Source: Streptomyces sp. NK15101
GTDB lineage: Bacteria > Actinomycetota > Actinomycetes > Streptomycetales > Streptomycetaceae
DNA length: 51,119 nt
NCBI RefSeq assembly: GCF_020400725.1
Contig: NZ_JAINVG010000055.1
Span: forward strand, 1-51,119
Reading direction: 5' to 3'
Positions within the stretch are counted from its first letter, which is position 1; the number at the start of each line of letters is the position of its first letter. This document shows positions 30,224 to 38,362 of the stretch, piece after piece. The translations under genes were made by a program, and so were the position numbers. The notes under the pieces were generated by a model. The model saw only the letters and a list, made by a program, of their open reading frames with translations, did no database searches and was not told the DNA's origin.

Positions 30224-31551
30224 CGACGTACTGGCTGGAACACGCCTGGCTCGACACGAACGTCGAGCCGGGCGTGGCCCTGGACGTGACCGACGACCGG
30301 ATCACCGCCGTCCGCACGGGAGTCGAGACGCCCCCGCCGGGCGCCGTCGTCCTGCGCGGCCTCACGATCCCCGGCCTGGCCAACGCCCACTCGCACGCCT
30401 TCCACCGGGCCCTGCGCGGCACCGTCCAGGTCGGCTCCGGCACGTTCTGGACCTGGCGCGAGGTCATGTACACCGTCGCCCAGCGCCTCACCCCCGACAG
30501 CTACTTCGCGCTCGCCCGCGCTGTGTACGCGGAGATGGCGCTCGCCGGCATCACCTCCGTCGGCGAGTTCCACTACCTGCACCACGCGCCCGGCGGCACC
30601 CCGTACGCCGACCCCAACGCCATGGGCGAGGCGCTCGTCGCCGCCGCCGCCGAGGCGGGCATCCGCATCACCCTCCTCGACACCGCGTACCTCTCCTCCG
30701 GCTTCGGCGCCGCCCCCGAGCAGCACCAGCTCCGCTTCACCGACGGCACGGCGGAGAAGTGGGCCGAGCGCGTGTCGGCCCTCAAGGACCGGGACGGCGT
30801 ACGCGTCGGGGCGGCGATCCACTCCGTACGGGCCGTCCCCGCGGACCAGCTGTCGACGGTCGCCCGGTGGGCCGAGGAGCGGCAGGCCCCCCTCCACGTC
30901 CACCTCTCCGAGCAGACGGCGGAGAACGAGGCCTGCCTCGCCGCCCACGGCATGACGCCGACCCGGCTCCTCGCGGAGCACGGCGTCCTCGGCGCGCGGA
31001 CGACGGGCGTCCACAACACGCACATGACGGACGAGGACATCGCGCTCATCGGCGGGTCCTCCACCGGCACGTGCATGTGCCCGACCACCGAACGGGACCT
31101 CGCCGACGGCATCGGCCCGGCGGTCGCCCTCCAGCGCGCCGGCTCGCCGCTCTCCCTCGGCAGCGACAGCCACGCCGTCGTCGACCTCCTCGAAGAGGCG
31201 CGGGCCATGGAGCTGAACGAGCGCCTGCGCACCCGCACCCGCGGCCACTGGACGGCCGCCGCACTGCTCCGCGCGGCGACCGCGGACGGCCACGCGGCCC
31301 TCGGCTGGGCCGACGCGGGCGTCCTGGAGGCCGGCGCCCTGGCCGACTTCACCACCATCGCCCTGGACTCGGTCCGCACCGCGGGACCGGTCCCGCGCCT
31401 GGCGGCCGAGACGGCGGTCTTCGCGGCGGCGGCGGCGGACGTGCACCACGTGGTGGTGGGCGGCCGGACGATCGTCCAGGACGGCGTCCATGTCTCCGTG
31501 CCGGACGTGGGAGAGGCCCTGGCGACGACGGTCGCCGCCCTCAGAAGCTGA
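30214..31551 (+). CDS. hutF: Formimidoylglutamate deiminase
   Basis: A 445-residue amidohydrolase-superfamily enzyme converting N-formimidoyl-L-glutamate to N-formyl-L-glutamate and ammonia. The metal ligands appear in GLANAHSHAFHRALRG (HxH), VHLSEQTAEN (His), VHNTHMTDED (His) and LGSDSHAVVD (Asp); TCMCPTTERDLADG is the conserved loop before the last ligand. GTG 30214 has GGAGGA upstream and overlaps the end of the M20 gene by 10 bases. HutF defines the variant hut pathway that releases ammonia rather than formamide. Confidence 0.94.
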   Translation: MPLTTYWLEHAWLDTNVEPGVALDVTDDRITAVRTGVETPPPGAVVLRGLTIPGLANAHSHAFHRALRGTVQVGSGTFWTWREVMYTVAQRLTPDSYFALARAVYAEMALAGITSVGEFHYLHHAPGGTPYADPNAMGEALVAAAAEAGIRITLLDTAYLSSGFGAAPEQHQLRFTDGTAEKWAERVSALKDRDGVRVGAAIHSVRAVPADQLSTVARWAEERQAPLHVHLSEQTAENEACLAAHGMTPTRLLAEHGVLGARTTGVHNTHMTDEDIALIGGSSTGTCMCPTTERDLADGIGPAVALQRAGSPLSLGSDSHAVVDLLEEARAMELNERLRTRTRGHWTAAALLRAATADGHAALGWADAGVLEAGALADFTTIALDSVRTAGPVPRLAAETAVFAAAAADVHHVVVGGRTIVQDGVHVSVPDVGEALATTVAALRS

Positions 31552-31560
31552 GCGCCCCCG

Positions 31561-31605
31561 GGTCGTGGGCAGTCGTTCCGCAGGGCGGAACGGGTGGGCA
31601 CGACC
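31561..31605. repeat. Intergenic palindromic repeat between hutF and hutI
   Basis: The outer arms GGTCGTG (31561-31567) / CACGACC (31599-31605) and inner arms GTTCCGC (31575-31581) / GCGGAAC (31585-31591) form a stem-loop. Its two halves are exact reverse complements of 18-base (19338-19355) and 17-base (19397-19413) words in the repeat array upstream of the thiolase. It may act as an intra-operon attenuator. Confidence 0.8.
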
Positions 31606-31653
31606 CGGCCGCCGGCCCGCACCCGAATCGCCCGCCCCCACCGGAGAGCAGCC

Positions 31654-32823
31654 ATGACGACCACCGTCATCACGAACATCAGCAGCCTCGTCACGAACGA
31701 CCCCGCCCTCGGCGAAGGCCCCCTCGGCCTGATCGAGGACGCGGCCCTCGTCCTGGACGGCGAGACGGTCGCCTGGGCGGGCCCGGCGGCGCAGGCCCCC
31801 GCCGCGGACCAGGCCGTCGACGCGGCCGGCCGCGCCGTCATCCCCGGCTTCGTCGACTCCCACTCGCACCTCGTCTTCGCCGGCGACCGCACGGCCGAGT
31901 TCAACGCCCGCATGTCCGGCCAGCCCTACAAGGCGGGCGGCATCCGCACCACCGTCGCGGCGACCCGCGCCGCCACCGACGCGGAGCTCTCCGCCAACGT
32001 GGCCCGCTACATGTGGGAGGCGATGCGCCAGGGCACCACCACCTTCGAGACCAAGTCCGGCTACGGCCTCACCGTCGAGGACGAGGCCCGCGCCCTGCGC
32101 ATCGCCGCCGAGCACACCGACGAGGTCACCTACCTCGGCGCGCACATCGTGTCGCCGGACTACGCCGACGACCCGGCCGGGTACGTGAAGCTGGTGACCG
32201 GCGAGATGCTGGACGCCTGTGCCCCGTACGCCCGCTGGGTGGACGTCTTCTGCGAGAAGGGCGCCTTCGACGGCGACCAGGCCCGCGCGATCCTCAAGGC
32301 CGGCATCGCGAAGGGCCTGCAGGCGCGCGTCCACGCCAACCAGCTCTCGTACGGCCCCGGAGTGCAGCTCGCGGTCGAGCTGGACGCGGCGAGCGCCGAC
32401 CACTGCACCCACCTGACGAACGCCGACATCGACGCCCTGGCGCAGGGGAACACGGTCGCGACCCTGCTGCCCGGCGCCGAGTTCTCCACGCGCGCCGAGT
32501 GGCCGGACGCCCGCCGGCTCCTCGACGTGGGCGTGACGGTCGCCCTGTCCACGGACTGCAACCCCGGCTCGTCCTTCACGTCCTCGATGCCGTTCTGCAT
32601 CGCCCTCGCCGTCCGGGACATGCTGATGACTCCGGACGAGGCCGTCTGGGCCGCCACCGCCGGCGGCGCGGCCGCCCTGCGCCGCACCGACGTCGGAAGG
32701 CTGGGCGTCGGCGCCCGCGCGGACCTCGTCGTCCTCGACGCCCCGTCCCACGTCCACCTGGCCTACCGTCCGGGCGTGCCGCTGGTGGCGGAGGTCTGGC
32801 GGAAGGGCGCGCGGACGGTCTGA
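31654..32823 (+). CDS. hutI: Imidazolonepropionase
   Basis: This 389-residue zinc/iron amidohydrolase opens imidazolone propionate to N-formimidoyl-glutamate, the third step of histidine breakdown. Motifs are VIPGFVDSHSHLVFAGDRTAEFNARMSG (HxH metal site and substrate loop), TTTFETKSGYGL, ARVHANQLSYGPG, SADHCTHLTNAD and LSTDCNPGSSFTSSMP (Asp ligand). ATG 31654 has GGAGAG six to seven bases upstream. It lies 102 bases after hutF, separated by a palindromic repeat, so it may be transcribed from the hutU promoter or partly on its own. Confidence 0.96.
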   Translation: MTTTVITNISSLVTNDPALGEGPLGLIEDAALVLDGETVAWAGPAAQAPAADQAVDAAGRAVIPGFVDSHSHLVFAGDRTAEFNARMSGQPYKAGGIRTTVAATRAATDAELSANVARYMWEAMRQGTTTFETKSGYGLTVEDEARALRIAAEHTDEVTYLGAHIVSPDYADDPAGYVKLVTGEMLDACAPYARWVDVFCEKGAFDGDQARAILKAGIAKGLQARVHANQLSYGPGVQLAVELDAASADHCTHLTNADIDALAQGNTVATLLPGAEFSTRAEWPDARRLLDVGVTVALSTDCNPGSSFTSSMPFCIALAVRDMLMTPDEAVWAATAGGAAALRRTDVGRLGVGARADLVVLDAPSHVHLAYRPGVPLVAEVWRKGARTV

Positions 32824-32846
32824 GCGGGGACCTACCCTCAGGTGCC

Positions 32847-33479
32847 ATGACGACCGCCACCGCCCTCTGGTCCTTCGCCCTCGTCGTGGGTCTCCTCACC
32901 CTCACGCCGGGCCTCGACACCGCCCTCGTGCTGCGCACGGCGGCCCTCGGCCGCCGCGCGCGGGCGTGGGGCGTCGTCCTCGGCATCCAGACGGGCGTCC
33001 TGGCCTGGGGCGCGCTCACCTCCCTGGGGGTGACCGCGCTCCTCACCGCCTCCCACCTGGCGTACGAGGCGCTGCGCTGGGCGGGCGCGGCGTACCTGGT
33101 GTGGATGGGCGTCCAGATGCTGAGGAAGACGTTCGGCGGGCACGCCGTGCAGGAGGCGGCCCAGGAGCGGAACACCCCGGACACCTTCGCGTCGGGCTGG
33201 CGCCAGGGCACCCTCACGAACCTGCTCAACCCGAAGGTGGGCGCCTTCTACGTGGCGGTCCTCCCGCAGTTCCTCCCGGCGGACACGAACCACTTGGCGA
33301 TGGGCCTCCTCCTCACCACGGAGCACATCCTCCTCGGCCTCCTCTGGTCCGCCGCCCTGATCGCCGGCGCCCGCCTCCTCTCCGCCCGGCTCCGCCGCCC
33401 CTCCGCCCGCCGCACCCTCGACCGCCTCACGGGCACGGCCGTCGCGGCCTTCGGCCTCCGGCTGGCCTTCGGGGACTGA
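32847..33479 (+). CDS. LysE/RhtB-family amino-acid exporter
   Basis: A 210-residue membrane protein with about six hydrophobic segments and the family signatures LTPGLDTALVLRTAALG (N-terminal LTPGPD-like loop) and GTLTNLLNPKVGAFYVAVLPQF. LysE/RhtB proteins export lysine, homoserine, threonine or similar metabolites. It is 23 bases downstream of hutI; TACCCT at 32833-32838, eight bases before the ATG, would also allow a leaderless transcript of its own. A role in exporting excess amino acid during histidine catabolism is possible but unproven. Confidence 0.9.
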   Translation: MTTATALWSFALVVGLLTLTPGLDTALVLRTAALGRRARAWGVVLGIQTGVLAWGALTSLGVTALLTASHLAYEALRWAGAAYLVWMGVQMLRKTFGGHAVQEAAQERNTPDTFASGWRQGTLTNLLNPKVGAFYVAVLPQFLPADTNHLAMGLLLTTEHILLGLLWSAALIAGARLLSARLRRPSARRTLDRLTGTAVAAFGLRLAFGD

Positions 33480-33485
33480 GCGCCG

Positions 33486-33839
33486 TCAGCGGAACTCGTG
33501 GACGACCTCGATCCCGCCCACGATGTGCGCGTTGAACTCGCCCAGCTCCTCCGCCGGCACCCACAGCTCCAGGATCGTCCGGCCGCCCACCTGCCGGACC
33601 GGGTACCTGCGGAGGAACTCCGTGTCGACCTCGAATCGGGTGACGTAGCCGGCGCCGCTGTGCTTCACGTTCCAGTCGCGGGCGATCCTCACCGCGTACT
33701 CCTCGTCGAGGACCGGGTAGAAGATGGGCTGCTCCGGCAGCCGCGGCGGCCACGCGCGCCAGCCCGACTCCCGTACGAGTTCCAGCTCGACGGGGCCGGT
33801 GGGGCGCCACAAGGTGGTCGTCGGTCGCTGGGCGGTCAT
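33486..33839 (-). CDS. Conserved actinobacterial protein of unknown function
   Basis: This 117-residue soluble protein begins with TLWRPTGPVELELV and contains SGWRAWPPRLPEQPIFYPVLDEEYAVRIARDWNVK, then VTRFEVDTEFLRRYPVRQVGG and ELWVPAEELGEFN. Proteins of this pattern are common in actinobacteria and sometimes carry the database label ADP-ribosylation/crystallin J1, which rests on distant similarity. No catalytic residues can be assigned. It is convergent with the LysE gene, with six bases between stops. The start ATG 33839 has GAGAG at ~8-base spacing. Confidence 0.82.
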   Translation of the reverse strand: MTAQRPTTTLWRPTGPVELELVRESGWRAWPPRLPEQPIFYPVLDEEYAVRIARDWNVKHSGAGYVTRFEVDTEFLRRYPVRQVGGRTILELWVPAEELGEFNAHIVGGIEVVHEFR

Positions 33840-33906
33840 GGGCTTCGCTCTCTGTGGAAGGAGTGGCCGACCGTACCGGCCCGTTCCGTGCCGCGGCCAG
33901 GGAGTT

Positions 33907-34539
33907 TCAGGGAGCCAGCGTCCGGACCAGGTCCTCCGCCGCCCCCAGCGCCGCCACCTCTTCCGCCGTCAGGTTCGGGTCCGCCGCGCGACGGGCGCGG
34001 GCCGCGGGGAGGTGGGGGAGGGCCGGGCCGCGGAGGGCCGTCAGGAGGGAGGCGAGGCCCGCGCGGGCGCCGGGGGCGTACGGGGCGGGGGAGACGGCCA
34101 CCTCCGCGAGGATCAGCGCCGACACGGCGCGGTCCAGGCCCGGCGGGGTGCCCTCCTCCGCCGTCTGCCAGTCGATGACGACGGGGCCCCGGTCGGCCGT
34201 GAGGACCACGTTCCCGGGGTGCAGGTCCAGGTGGACCACGCCGTCCCCCGGCAGCGCGTGCAGGCGGTCCAGGAGGTCCGCGATCAGCTCGCCCGCCGGT
34301 TCCGGCTCGTACGCCCCCGTCAGCAGCGCGTCCAGGAGCGAGGGCCCCGCCAGGCGCTCCATCACCAGGTCGGGACCCCGCGCGTGGAGGACGGCCGGCA
34401 CCGGATAGCCCCGGTCGGCGAGCCGGGCCATCACCGCCGCCTCCCGGGTCGCGTCCCCGCCGTCCCGGTACCGCCGCAGCACCCGTTCCTCGTCGAGCGC
34501 GTGCACGTCCGCCGTCCTGCCCTGCCCGATGATCTCCAA
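33907..34539 (-). CDS. Aminoglycoside-phosphotransferase-like kinase
   Basis: About 210 residues with the APH/choline-kinase fold: a short N-lobe (GQGRTADVHALDEERVLRRY), then the catalytic loop DGVVHLDLHPGNVVL (HxDxxxxN) and the metal motif VVIDWQTAE (DxD-like). It is shorter than most APH enzymes (~260-300). The glycine-rich loop is poorly defined and the C-terminal helical part is small, so the substrate is unclear. TTG 34539 is preferred because GGGGAGGAAGGGG lies upstream and the alternative TTG 34578 abuts a terminator hairpin. An N-terminal extension of 13 residues remains possible. Confidence 0.8.
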   Translation of the reverse strand: MEIIGQGRTADVHALDEERVLRRYRDGGDATREAAVMARLADRGYPVPAVLHARGPDLVMERLAGPSLLDALLTGAYEPEPAGELIADLLDRLHALPGDGVVHLDLHPGNVVLTADRGPVVIDWQTAEEGTPPGLDRAVSALILAEVAVSPAPYAPGARAGLASLLTALRGPALPHLPAARARRAADPNLTAEEVAALGAAEDLVRTLAP

Positions 34540-34583
34540 CTGCCCGCCCCCTTCCTCCCCTTGGCCCTCATTCTGCAATGACG

Positions 34584-34623
34584 GAGGGCCCGTCCAGGGT
34601 CGGAAGACCGTGAACGGGCCCTC
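34584..34623. terminator. Terminator after sigI
   Basis: A 10-bp stem pairs GAGGGCCCGT (34584-34593) with ACGGGCCCTC (34614-34623). It lies 53 bases beyond the sigma-factor stop in its direction of transcription and just upstream of the phosphotransferase gene. Confidence 0.75.
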
Positions 34624-34675
34624 TCGCGGCCGTCGCCCGGAGATGCCGGCGGAGGTCGGTGGAGGCCGGCGGAGG

Positions 34676-35563
34676 TCACTCCTCCAGCGTCAGGCCCCGC
34701 CGCAGCCGGCCGAGGGTGCGGCTGAGCAGCCGGGACACGTGCATCTGCGAGATGCCGAGTTCCGCGCCGATCTCCGACTGGGTGAGGCCGGAGACGAAAC
34801 GGAGGGAGAGGATCTGCCGCTCGCGGGCGGGCAGCGAGGCGATCATCGGCTTGAGGGAGGCGATGTACTCGATGCCGGTGAGCCCGTGGTCCTCGTAGCC
34901 GAGGCGGTCGGCGAGCGCGGCCTCGCCGCCGGCGCCGTCCTCCTCGTCGGGCTGCGCGTCGAGCGAGGCCGCGGTGTAGGCGTTGCTCGCGGCCAGGCCC
35001 TCGACGACCTCCTGCTGCTCGATGCCGAGCTCCTCGGCGAGTTCGGCGACGGTCGGGGCGCGGTCGAGGCGCTGGGCGAGCGCGTCACCGGCCCTGGCGA
35101 GGTCGAGCCGGAGCTCCTGAAGCCTGCGGGGCACGTGCACGGACCACGAGGTGTCGCGGAAGAAGCGCTTGATCTCGCCGATGATCGTCGGCATCGCGAA
35201 GGTCGGGAACTCGACGCCGCGGGTCAGTTCGAAGCGGTCGATCGCCTTGATGAGGCCGATCGTGCCGACCTGGACGATGTCCTCCATCGGTTCGCTGCGG
35301 GTGCCGAACCGGGCGGCGGCGAAACGGACCAGGGCGAGGTTGAGTTCGACGAGGGTGTTGCGGACATACGCGTATTCATGGGTGCCCTCCTCCAGCTCGG
35401 AGAGCCGGGCGAAGAGCTGCTTCGACAGGGCGCGGGCGTCGACCGGGCCGATCCGGTCGAGGGGTGTGTCGTGCAGCCGGTCGGGCAGGTCGACGGCAGG
35501 GTGCCGGGGGAGTGCTGCCGACGGCGCGTCGGGGGTACGCGGGGCGTCGAGCCGGGGTGACAT
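34676..35563 (-). CDS. sigI: SigB/F-type alternative sigma factor, SigI
   Basis: This 295-residue sigma factor of the stress/sporulation (SigB/SigF/SigG) group has region 2 MEDIVQVGTIGLIKAIDRFE and GVEFPTFAMPTIIGEIKRFFRDTSWSVHVPRR, region 3 (APTVAELAEELGIEQQEVVEG) and region 4 LSLRFVSGLTQSEIGAELGISQMHVSRLLSRTLGRLR. ATG 35563 is preceded by AGAAGGAG. The divergent genes encode a STAS protein and an HATPase kinase-like anti-sigma factor. This is the arrangement of S. coelicolor sigI with arsI and prsI, described as a partner-switching system. The assignment rests on family and context. Confidence 0.93.
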   Translation of the reverse strand: MSPRLDAPRTPDAPSAALPRHPAVDLPDRLHDTPLDRIGPVDARALSKQLFARLSELEEGTHEYAYVRNTLVELNLALVRFAAARFGTRSEPMEDIVQVGTIGLIKAIDRFELTRGVEFPTFAMPTIIGEIKRFFRDTSWSVHVPRRLQELRLDLARAGDALAQRLDRAPTVAELAEELGIEQQEVVEGLAASNAYTAASLDAQPDEEDGAGGEAALADRLGYEDHGLTGIEYIASLKPMIASLPARERQILSLRFVSGLTQSEIGAELGISQMHVSRLLSRTLGRLRRGLTLEE

Positions 35564-35784
35564 GGGTCTCCTTCTGGTGCTTCTCGCTGCGGTTTGCGGC
35601 GCCTCCAAAGCCGGCCGGGTCGGACGTTCCCTACTAGCCCTACCCGGTCGACCCGGATGGTTGCAAGTGGCAATAATCCGTTTCGTGGTGATATGAGAGG
35701 TACCTCATGTGCATCGAAGGGCATGCCGCTTGTAGGGTTCTAGGCACGTCAGTCGGCATCCGCGAGAGCGAAAGAGGCACGGCC
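35564..35784. promoter_or_regulatory. Divergent promoter region sigI-arsI
   Basis: No gene is visible. On the + strand GTTTCG (35680-35685) followed 12 bases on by AGGTAC (35698-35703) partly fits the SigB-type GTTT...GGGTAT pattern. TAGGGT (35733-35738) is a housekeeping -10 candidate. On the - strand CCGGGTAGGG occurs near 35640. A small inverted repeat TTGC-AAGTG-GCAA lies at 35661-35673. Promoter identities are tentative. Confidence 0.4.
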
Positions 35785-36153
35785 ATGGACCGCCAGCACA
35801 TCGGCAGCGCGCCGCCCGCGCGACTGCGGGTCGAGGTCCGGGACGTGGCCGGCAGCACGCTCCTCACGCCCGTCGGCGAGCTCGATCACCACACCGCGGA
35901 ACTTCTGCGCACCCCTCTGGACGACGCCCTCGACCAGGGCCGCGCACGGCTCGTCGTCGACTGCTCGGGCCTGGAGTTCTGCGACTCGACCGGGCTCAAC
36001 GTGCTGCTCGGCGCCCGGCTGAGGGCGGACGCCGCCGGCGGTGGCGTCCATCTGGTGGCGATGCTGCCCGCGGTGGCCCGGGTGTTCCACATCACGGGCG
36101 CGGACGCCGTCTTCACCGTCCACGAGACGCTCGACACGGCGCTCCCCGGCTGA
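35785..36153 (+). CDS. arsI: STAS-domain anti-anti-sigma factor ArsI
   Basis: A 122-residue protein made of one STAS domain: TLLTPVGELDHHTAELLRTPLDDAL, then RLVVDCSGLEFCDSTGLNVLL, where the serine of CDSTG is the site normally phosphorylated by the partner kinase. Unphosphorylated protein binds the anti-sigma factor and frees the sigma factor. ATG 35785 has AAAGAGG ~9 bases upstream; an in-frame ATG at 35707 would add 26 non-conserved residues. The anti-sigma gene follows 84 bases later. Confidence 0.92.
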   Translation: MDRQHIGSAPPARLRVEVRDVAGSTLLTPVGELDHHTAELLRTPLDDALDQGRARLVVDCSGLEFCDSTGLNVLLGARLRADAAGGGVHLVAMLPAVARVFHITGADAVFTVHETLDTALPG

Positions 36154-36237
36154 GACCCACGTCATACCCCCGGCACCCCGCACGGCCCCCGTACGTCCTG
36201 TCCCCTCCGTCCCGTCGATAGGTGAGGTGAAGCGTTG

Positions 36238-36657
36238 ATGGACCAGGCTTCCGACGTCCGTACGCTCGCCCTCGGCGAGACCAGCGGCACCGTGCCGCTG
36301 GCGCGTGACTTCACTCGGACGGCGCTTTACGAGTGGGGCTGGCTGCCGGCCGCCACAGCCGACCGCAGGGCCGCCGCCGAGGACGTCCTGCTCGTCGTCT
36401 CCGAGCTCGTCACCAACGCCTGCCTGCACGCCGAGGGCCCCGAGCGGCTGCGCGTCCTGCGGATGCCCCGGGCGCTGCGCCTCGAAGTCACCGACCGCGG
36501 CGCCGGGCAGCCCGCGCCGCGCACCCCCCACCGGTCCGGACGGCCGGGCGGGCACGGCATGTTCATCGTGCAGCGGCTCTGCCTGGACTGGGGCATCGAC
36601 CGCACCCCGGGGTCCCCCGGCAAGACGGTCTGGGCCGAACTGGCCGCACCGGCATAG
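36238..36657 (+). CDS. prsI: HATPase_c anti-sigma factor / serine kinase PrsI
   Basis: This 139-residue RsbW/SpoIIAB-type protein has the N-box AAAEDVLLVVSELVTNACLHAEG, the G1 box LEVTDRGAGQPAP and the G2 region GRPGGHGMFIVQRLCLDWGI, all needed for ATP binding. It is expected to bind and inhibit SigI and to phosphorylate ArsI on its conserved serine. The true start is ATG 36238 with GAGGTGA seven bases upstream. The gene is co-directional with arsI and probably in the same transcript. Confidence 0.92.
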   Translation: MDQASDVRTLALGETSGTVPLARDFTRTALYEWGWLPAATADRRAAAEDVLLVVSELVTNACLHAEGPERLRVLRMPRALRLEVTDRGAGQPAPRTPHRSGRPGGHGMFIVQRLCLDWGIDRTPGSPGKTVWAELAAPA

Positions 36658-36767
36658 GACTTTCACAAGTCCGCGCGTTCCCCTGGCTTCCCTCCGCAAG
36701 GTCTCGGGCGTACCTTGACGCCCAATCTGAAAGACCGTCAGTTTCATTGCGGTGAGGGGTGCTCGGG

Positions 36768-37481
36768 GTGTCCAAGGAGCCGAACCGGAGGAGAACGACC
36801 GCCGCGCTCACGGCGGCGGCCGCGGTGGCGGGCGCGACCGTACTGGCCGGAGCACCGGCCGCCCGGGCGGCCGTCGTCGACGTGAACTACGCCTGCGAGA
36901 CGAAGATCGGGCCCAAGAGCGCCGTCTCGCCCGTCGACATCAAGGCCGCCAGGAGCGGCAACGGCTACACGATCACCATGTCGTTCGACAAAGGGGTCTC
37001 CGACAGCCCGGTCGAGCTCCCCAAGGGCGTCATGACCCCGCGCGCCGAAATCGTCCTCGGCGGGGACGCGAGCGGCACGGTGAAGGTCACGGGGACGCCG
37101 AACACGGCCGCCGTCCCGCCCGACACCCCCATCCGGATAGGCACGCTGACCGGCACGTTCACCCCGAAGAAGAACGGCAGGGTCACCTTCACGGCCGGCA
37201 CCCTCACCGTGCACGCCCTCGGCATGGACGCGGCCGTCTGCACACCGAAGAACAACCCGAGGCCGTCGCTGGAACTCCAGGTCACCGGGGTCTCCGGCGG
37301 CGGCTCGCGGAACGACGCCCCGCCGCCCGCGGGCGACCCCGGTGACTCCGGGGACTCCGGCGGCGAACTGCCCAGGACCGGCCCGCTGGACTCCGCCCCG
37401 GCGCTCGGCACCCTCGGCGGCACCGTCCTGCTGACCGGCGCCGCCGGAGTCCTCTGGCTCACGCGGCGCACGGCACGCTGA
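36768..37481 (+). CDS. Sortase-substrate-like surface protein with LPRTG signal (surface operon gene 1)
   Basis: This 237-residue exported protein has a signal peptide (1-~35, basic start, LTAAAAVAGATVLAG, cleavage after ARAA). One ~140-residue beta-rich domain follows (VNYACETKIG ... GYTITMSFDKGV ... LGGDASGTVKVTG ... SLELQV). Then come a Pro/Gly/Asp/Ser-rich linker and a C-terminal sorting signal: LPRTG (201-205), a hydrophobic stretch and RRTAR. The domain is homologous to one in gene 4 of the same operon. GTG 36768 is chosen because GTGAGGGG lies 8 bases upstream; GTG 36759 is also in frame. The stop overlaps the next ATG by one base. I do not know the function. Confidence 0.85.
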   Translation: MSKEPNRRRTTAALTAAAAVAGATVLAGAPAARAAVVDVNYACETKIGPKSAVSPVDIKAARSGNGYTITMSFDKGVSDSPVELPKGVMTPRAEIVLGGDASGTVKVTGTPNTAAVPPDTPIRIGTLTGTFTPKKNGRVTFTAGTLTVHALGMDAAVCTPKNNPRPSLELQVTGVSGGGSRNDAPPPAGDPGDSGDSGGELPRTGPLDSAPALGTLGGTVLLTGAAGVLWLTRRTAR

Positions 37482-38362
37482 TGCGGACGGCGGCACGCTC
37501 CGGACGGCCCGGACGGCGCACGACGGCCCGCCCCTGGCGCCGCACGGCCGCCCGCTCCGGGCTCGTGGCCGCCGTGACCGCCCTCCTCGGCGCGGTCGCG
37601 GCGGCGCCCCCCGGCGCCCGGGACTGGACGGCGGCGCCCGCCGCCGGACGGCCGTACGCCTACCTGGAGGGCCCGCCGGGCAGCGTCCTCCAGGACACCC
37701 TGTCGGTCACCAACCCCGGCACCGCACCGCTCACCGTCCGCCTCACCGGCCAGGGCGCACCGGTGTCGTTCGCCGCGCGGACCGTGCGCGTGCCCGCCAG
37801 GACCCGGGCCGACGTGCCCTTCGCCGTGACCGTCACCGCGGACACCCCGCCCGGCGAGCACCGCGGCGCCGTCCGGGCCTCGGCCGCCGGCCGGGAGGTC
37901 CGCGTCGACCTGCGGCTACGGGTCAGCGGACCGCGCCTCGCCGCGCTCACCGTCGAGGACGTCCACGTCGACGGGGCCACCGGCACCCTCCGCTACACCC
38001 TGGTCAACCGCGGCACCACGGTCCTAGCCCCGCGCCTCGCGGTCCGTGCCGAGGGCCTCCTCGGCACCGTCCTCGACCGACCCGACCGCGCCCTGCCGCT
38101 CACCCTCCGCCCCGGCGAGCGGGCCACCCGGACCGAACCCTGGCCCGACCCGCCCGCCCTCGACTCCGTCACCGTCCGGCTGACGGCCACCGCACCGGGC
38201 GCCGCCCCCGCCACCGCCCGCGCCGAGGCCGCCTTCGCCTCGGGCCCCGCGCTCACCGGCACCGCCGCCCTGCTCCTGGCGGCGGCGGGCGGCGCCGGAT
38301 GCGCGGTGCGGCGGCGCGGCGGGTCCCCTACCCGGCGAGCCCCGGCGGGAGCGACACCATGA
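37481..38362 (+). CDS. Secreted/membrane beta-sandwich protein (surface operon gene 2)
   Basis: This 293-residue protein has an Arg-rich N-terminus and a hydrophobic signal (~27-44). Next comes a domain with VLQDTLSVTNPGTAPLTVRLTGQGAPVSFA and PARTRADVPFAVTVTADTPPGEHRG, the pattern of NEW3/DUF916-like immunoglobulin folds on bacterial surfaces. A second such domain follows (~150-240), then a C-terminal membrane segment (~257-278) and a short basic tail. Proteins of this type in Gram-positive bacteria often assist or bind wall-anchored partners. It is coupled to gene 1 (TGATG) and overlaps gene 3 by four bases. Confidence 0.85.
   Translation: MRTAARSGRPGRRTTARPWRRTAARSGLVAAVTALLGAVAAAPPGARDWTAAPAAGRPYAYLEGPPGSVLQDTLSVTNPGTAPLTVRLTGQGAPVSFAARTVRVPARTRADVPFAVTVTADTPPGEHRGAVRASAAGREVRVDLRLRVSGPRLAALTVEDVHVDGATGTLRYTLVNRGTTVLAPRLAVRAEGLLGTVLDRPDRALPLTLRPGERATRTEPWPDPPALDSVTVRLTATAPGAAPATARAEAAFASGPALTGTAALLLAAAGGAGCAVRRRGGSPTRRAPAGATP

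Noticed and set aside
27333..32823. An allantoin/purine degradation cluster based on the allantoate-amidohydrolase-like gene
   Set aside because: Its partners are hutU, hutF and hutI, with no allantoinase or urate genes, so histidine catabolism fits better.
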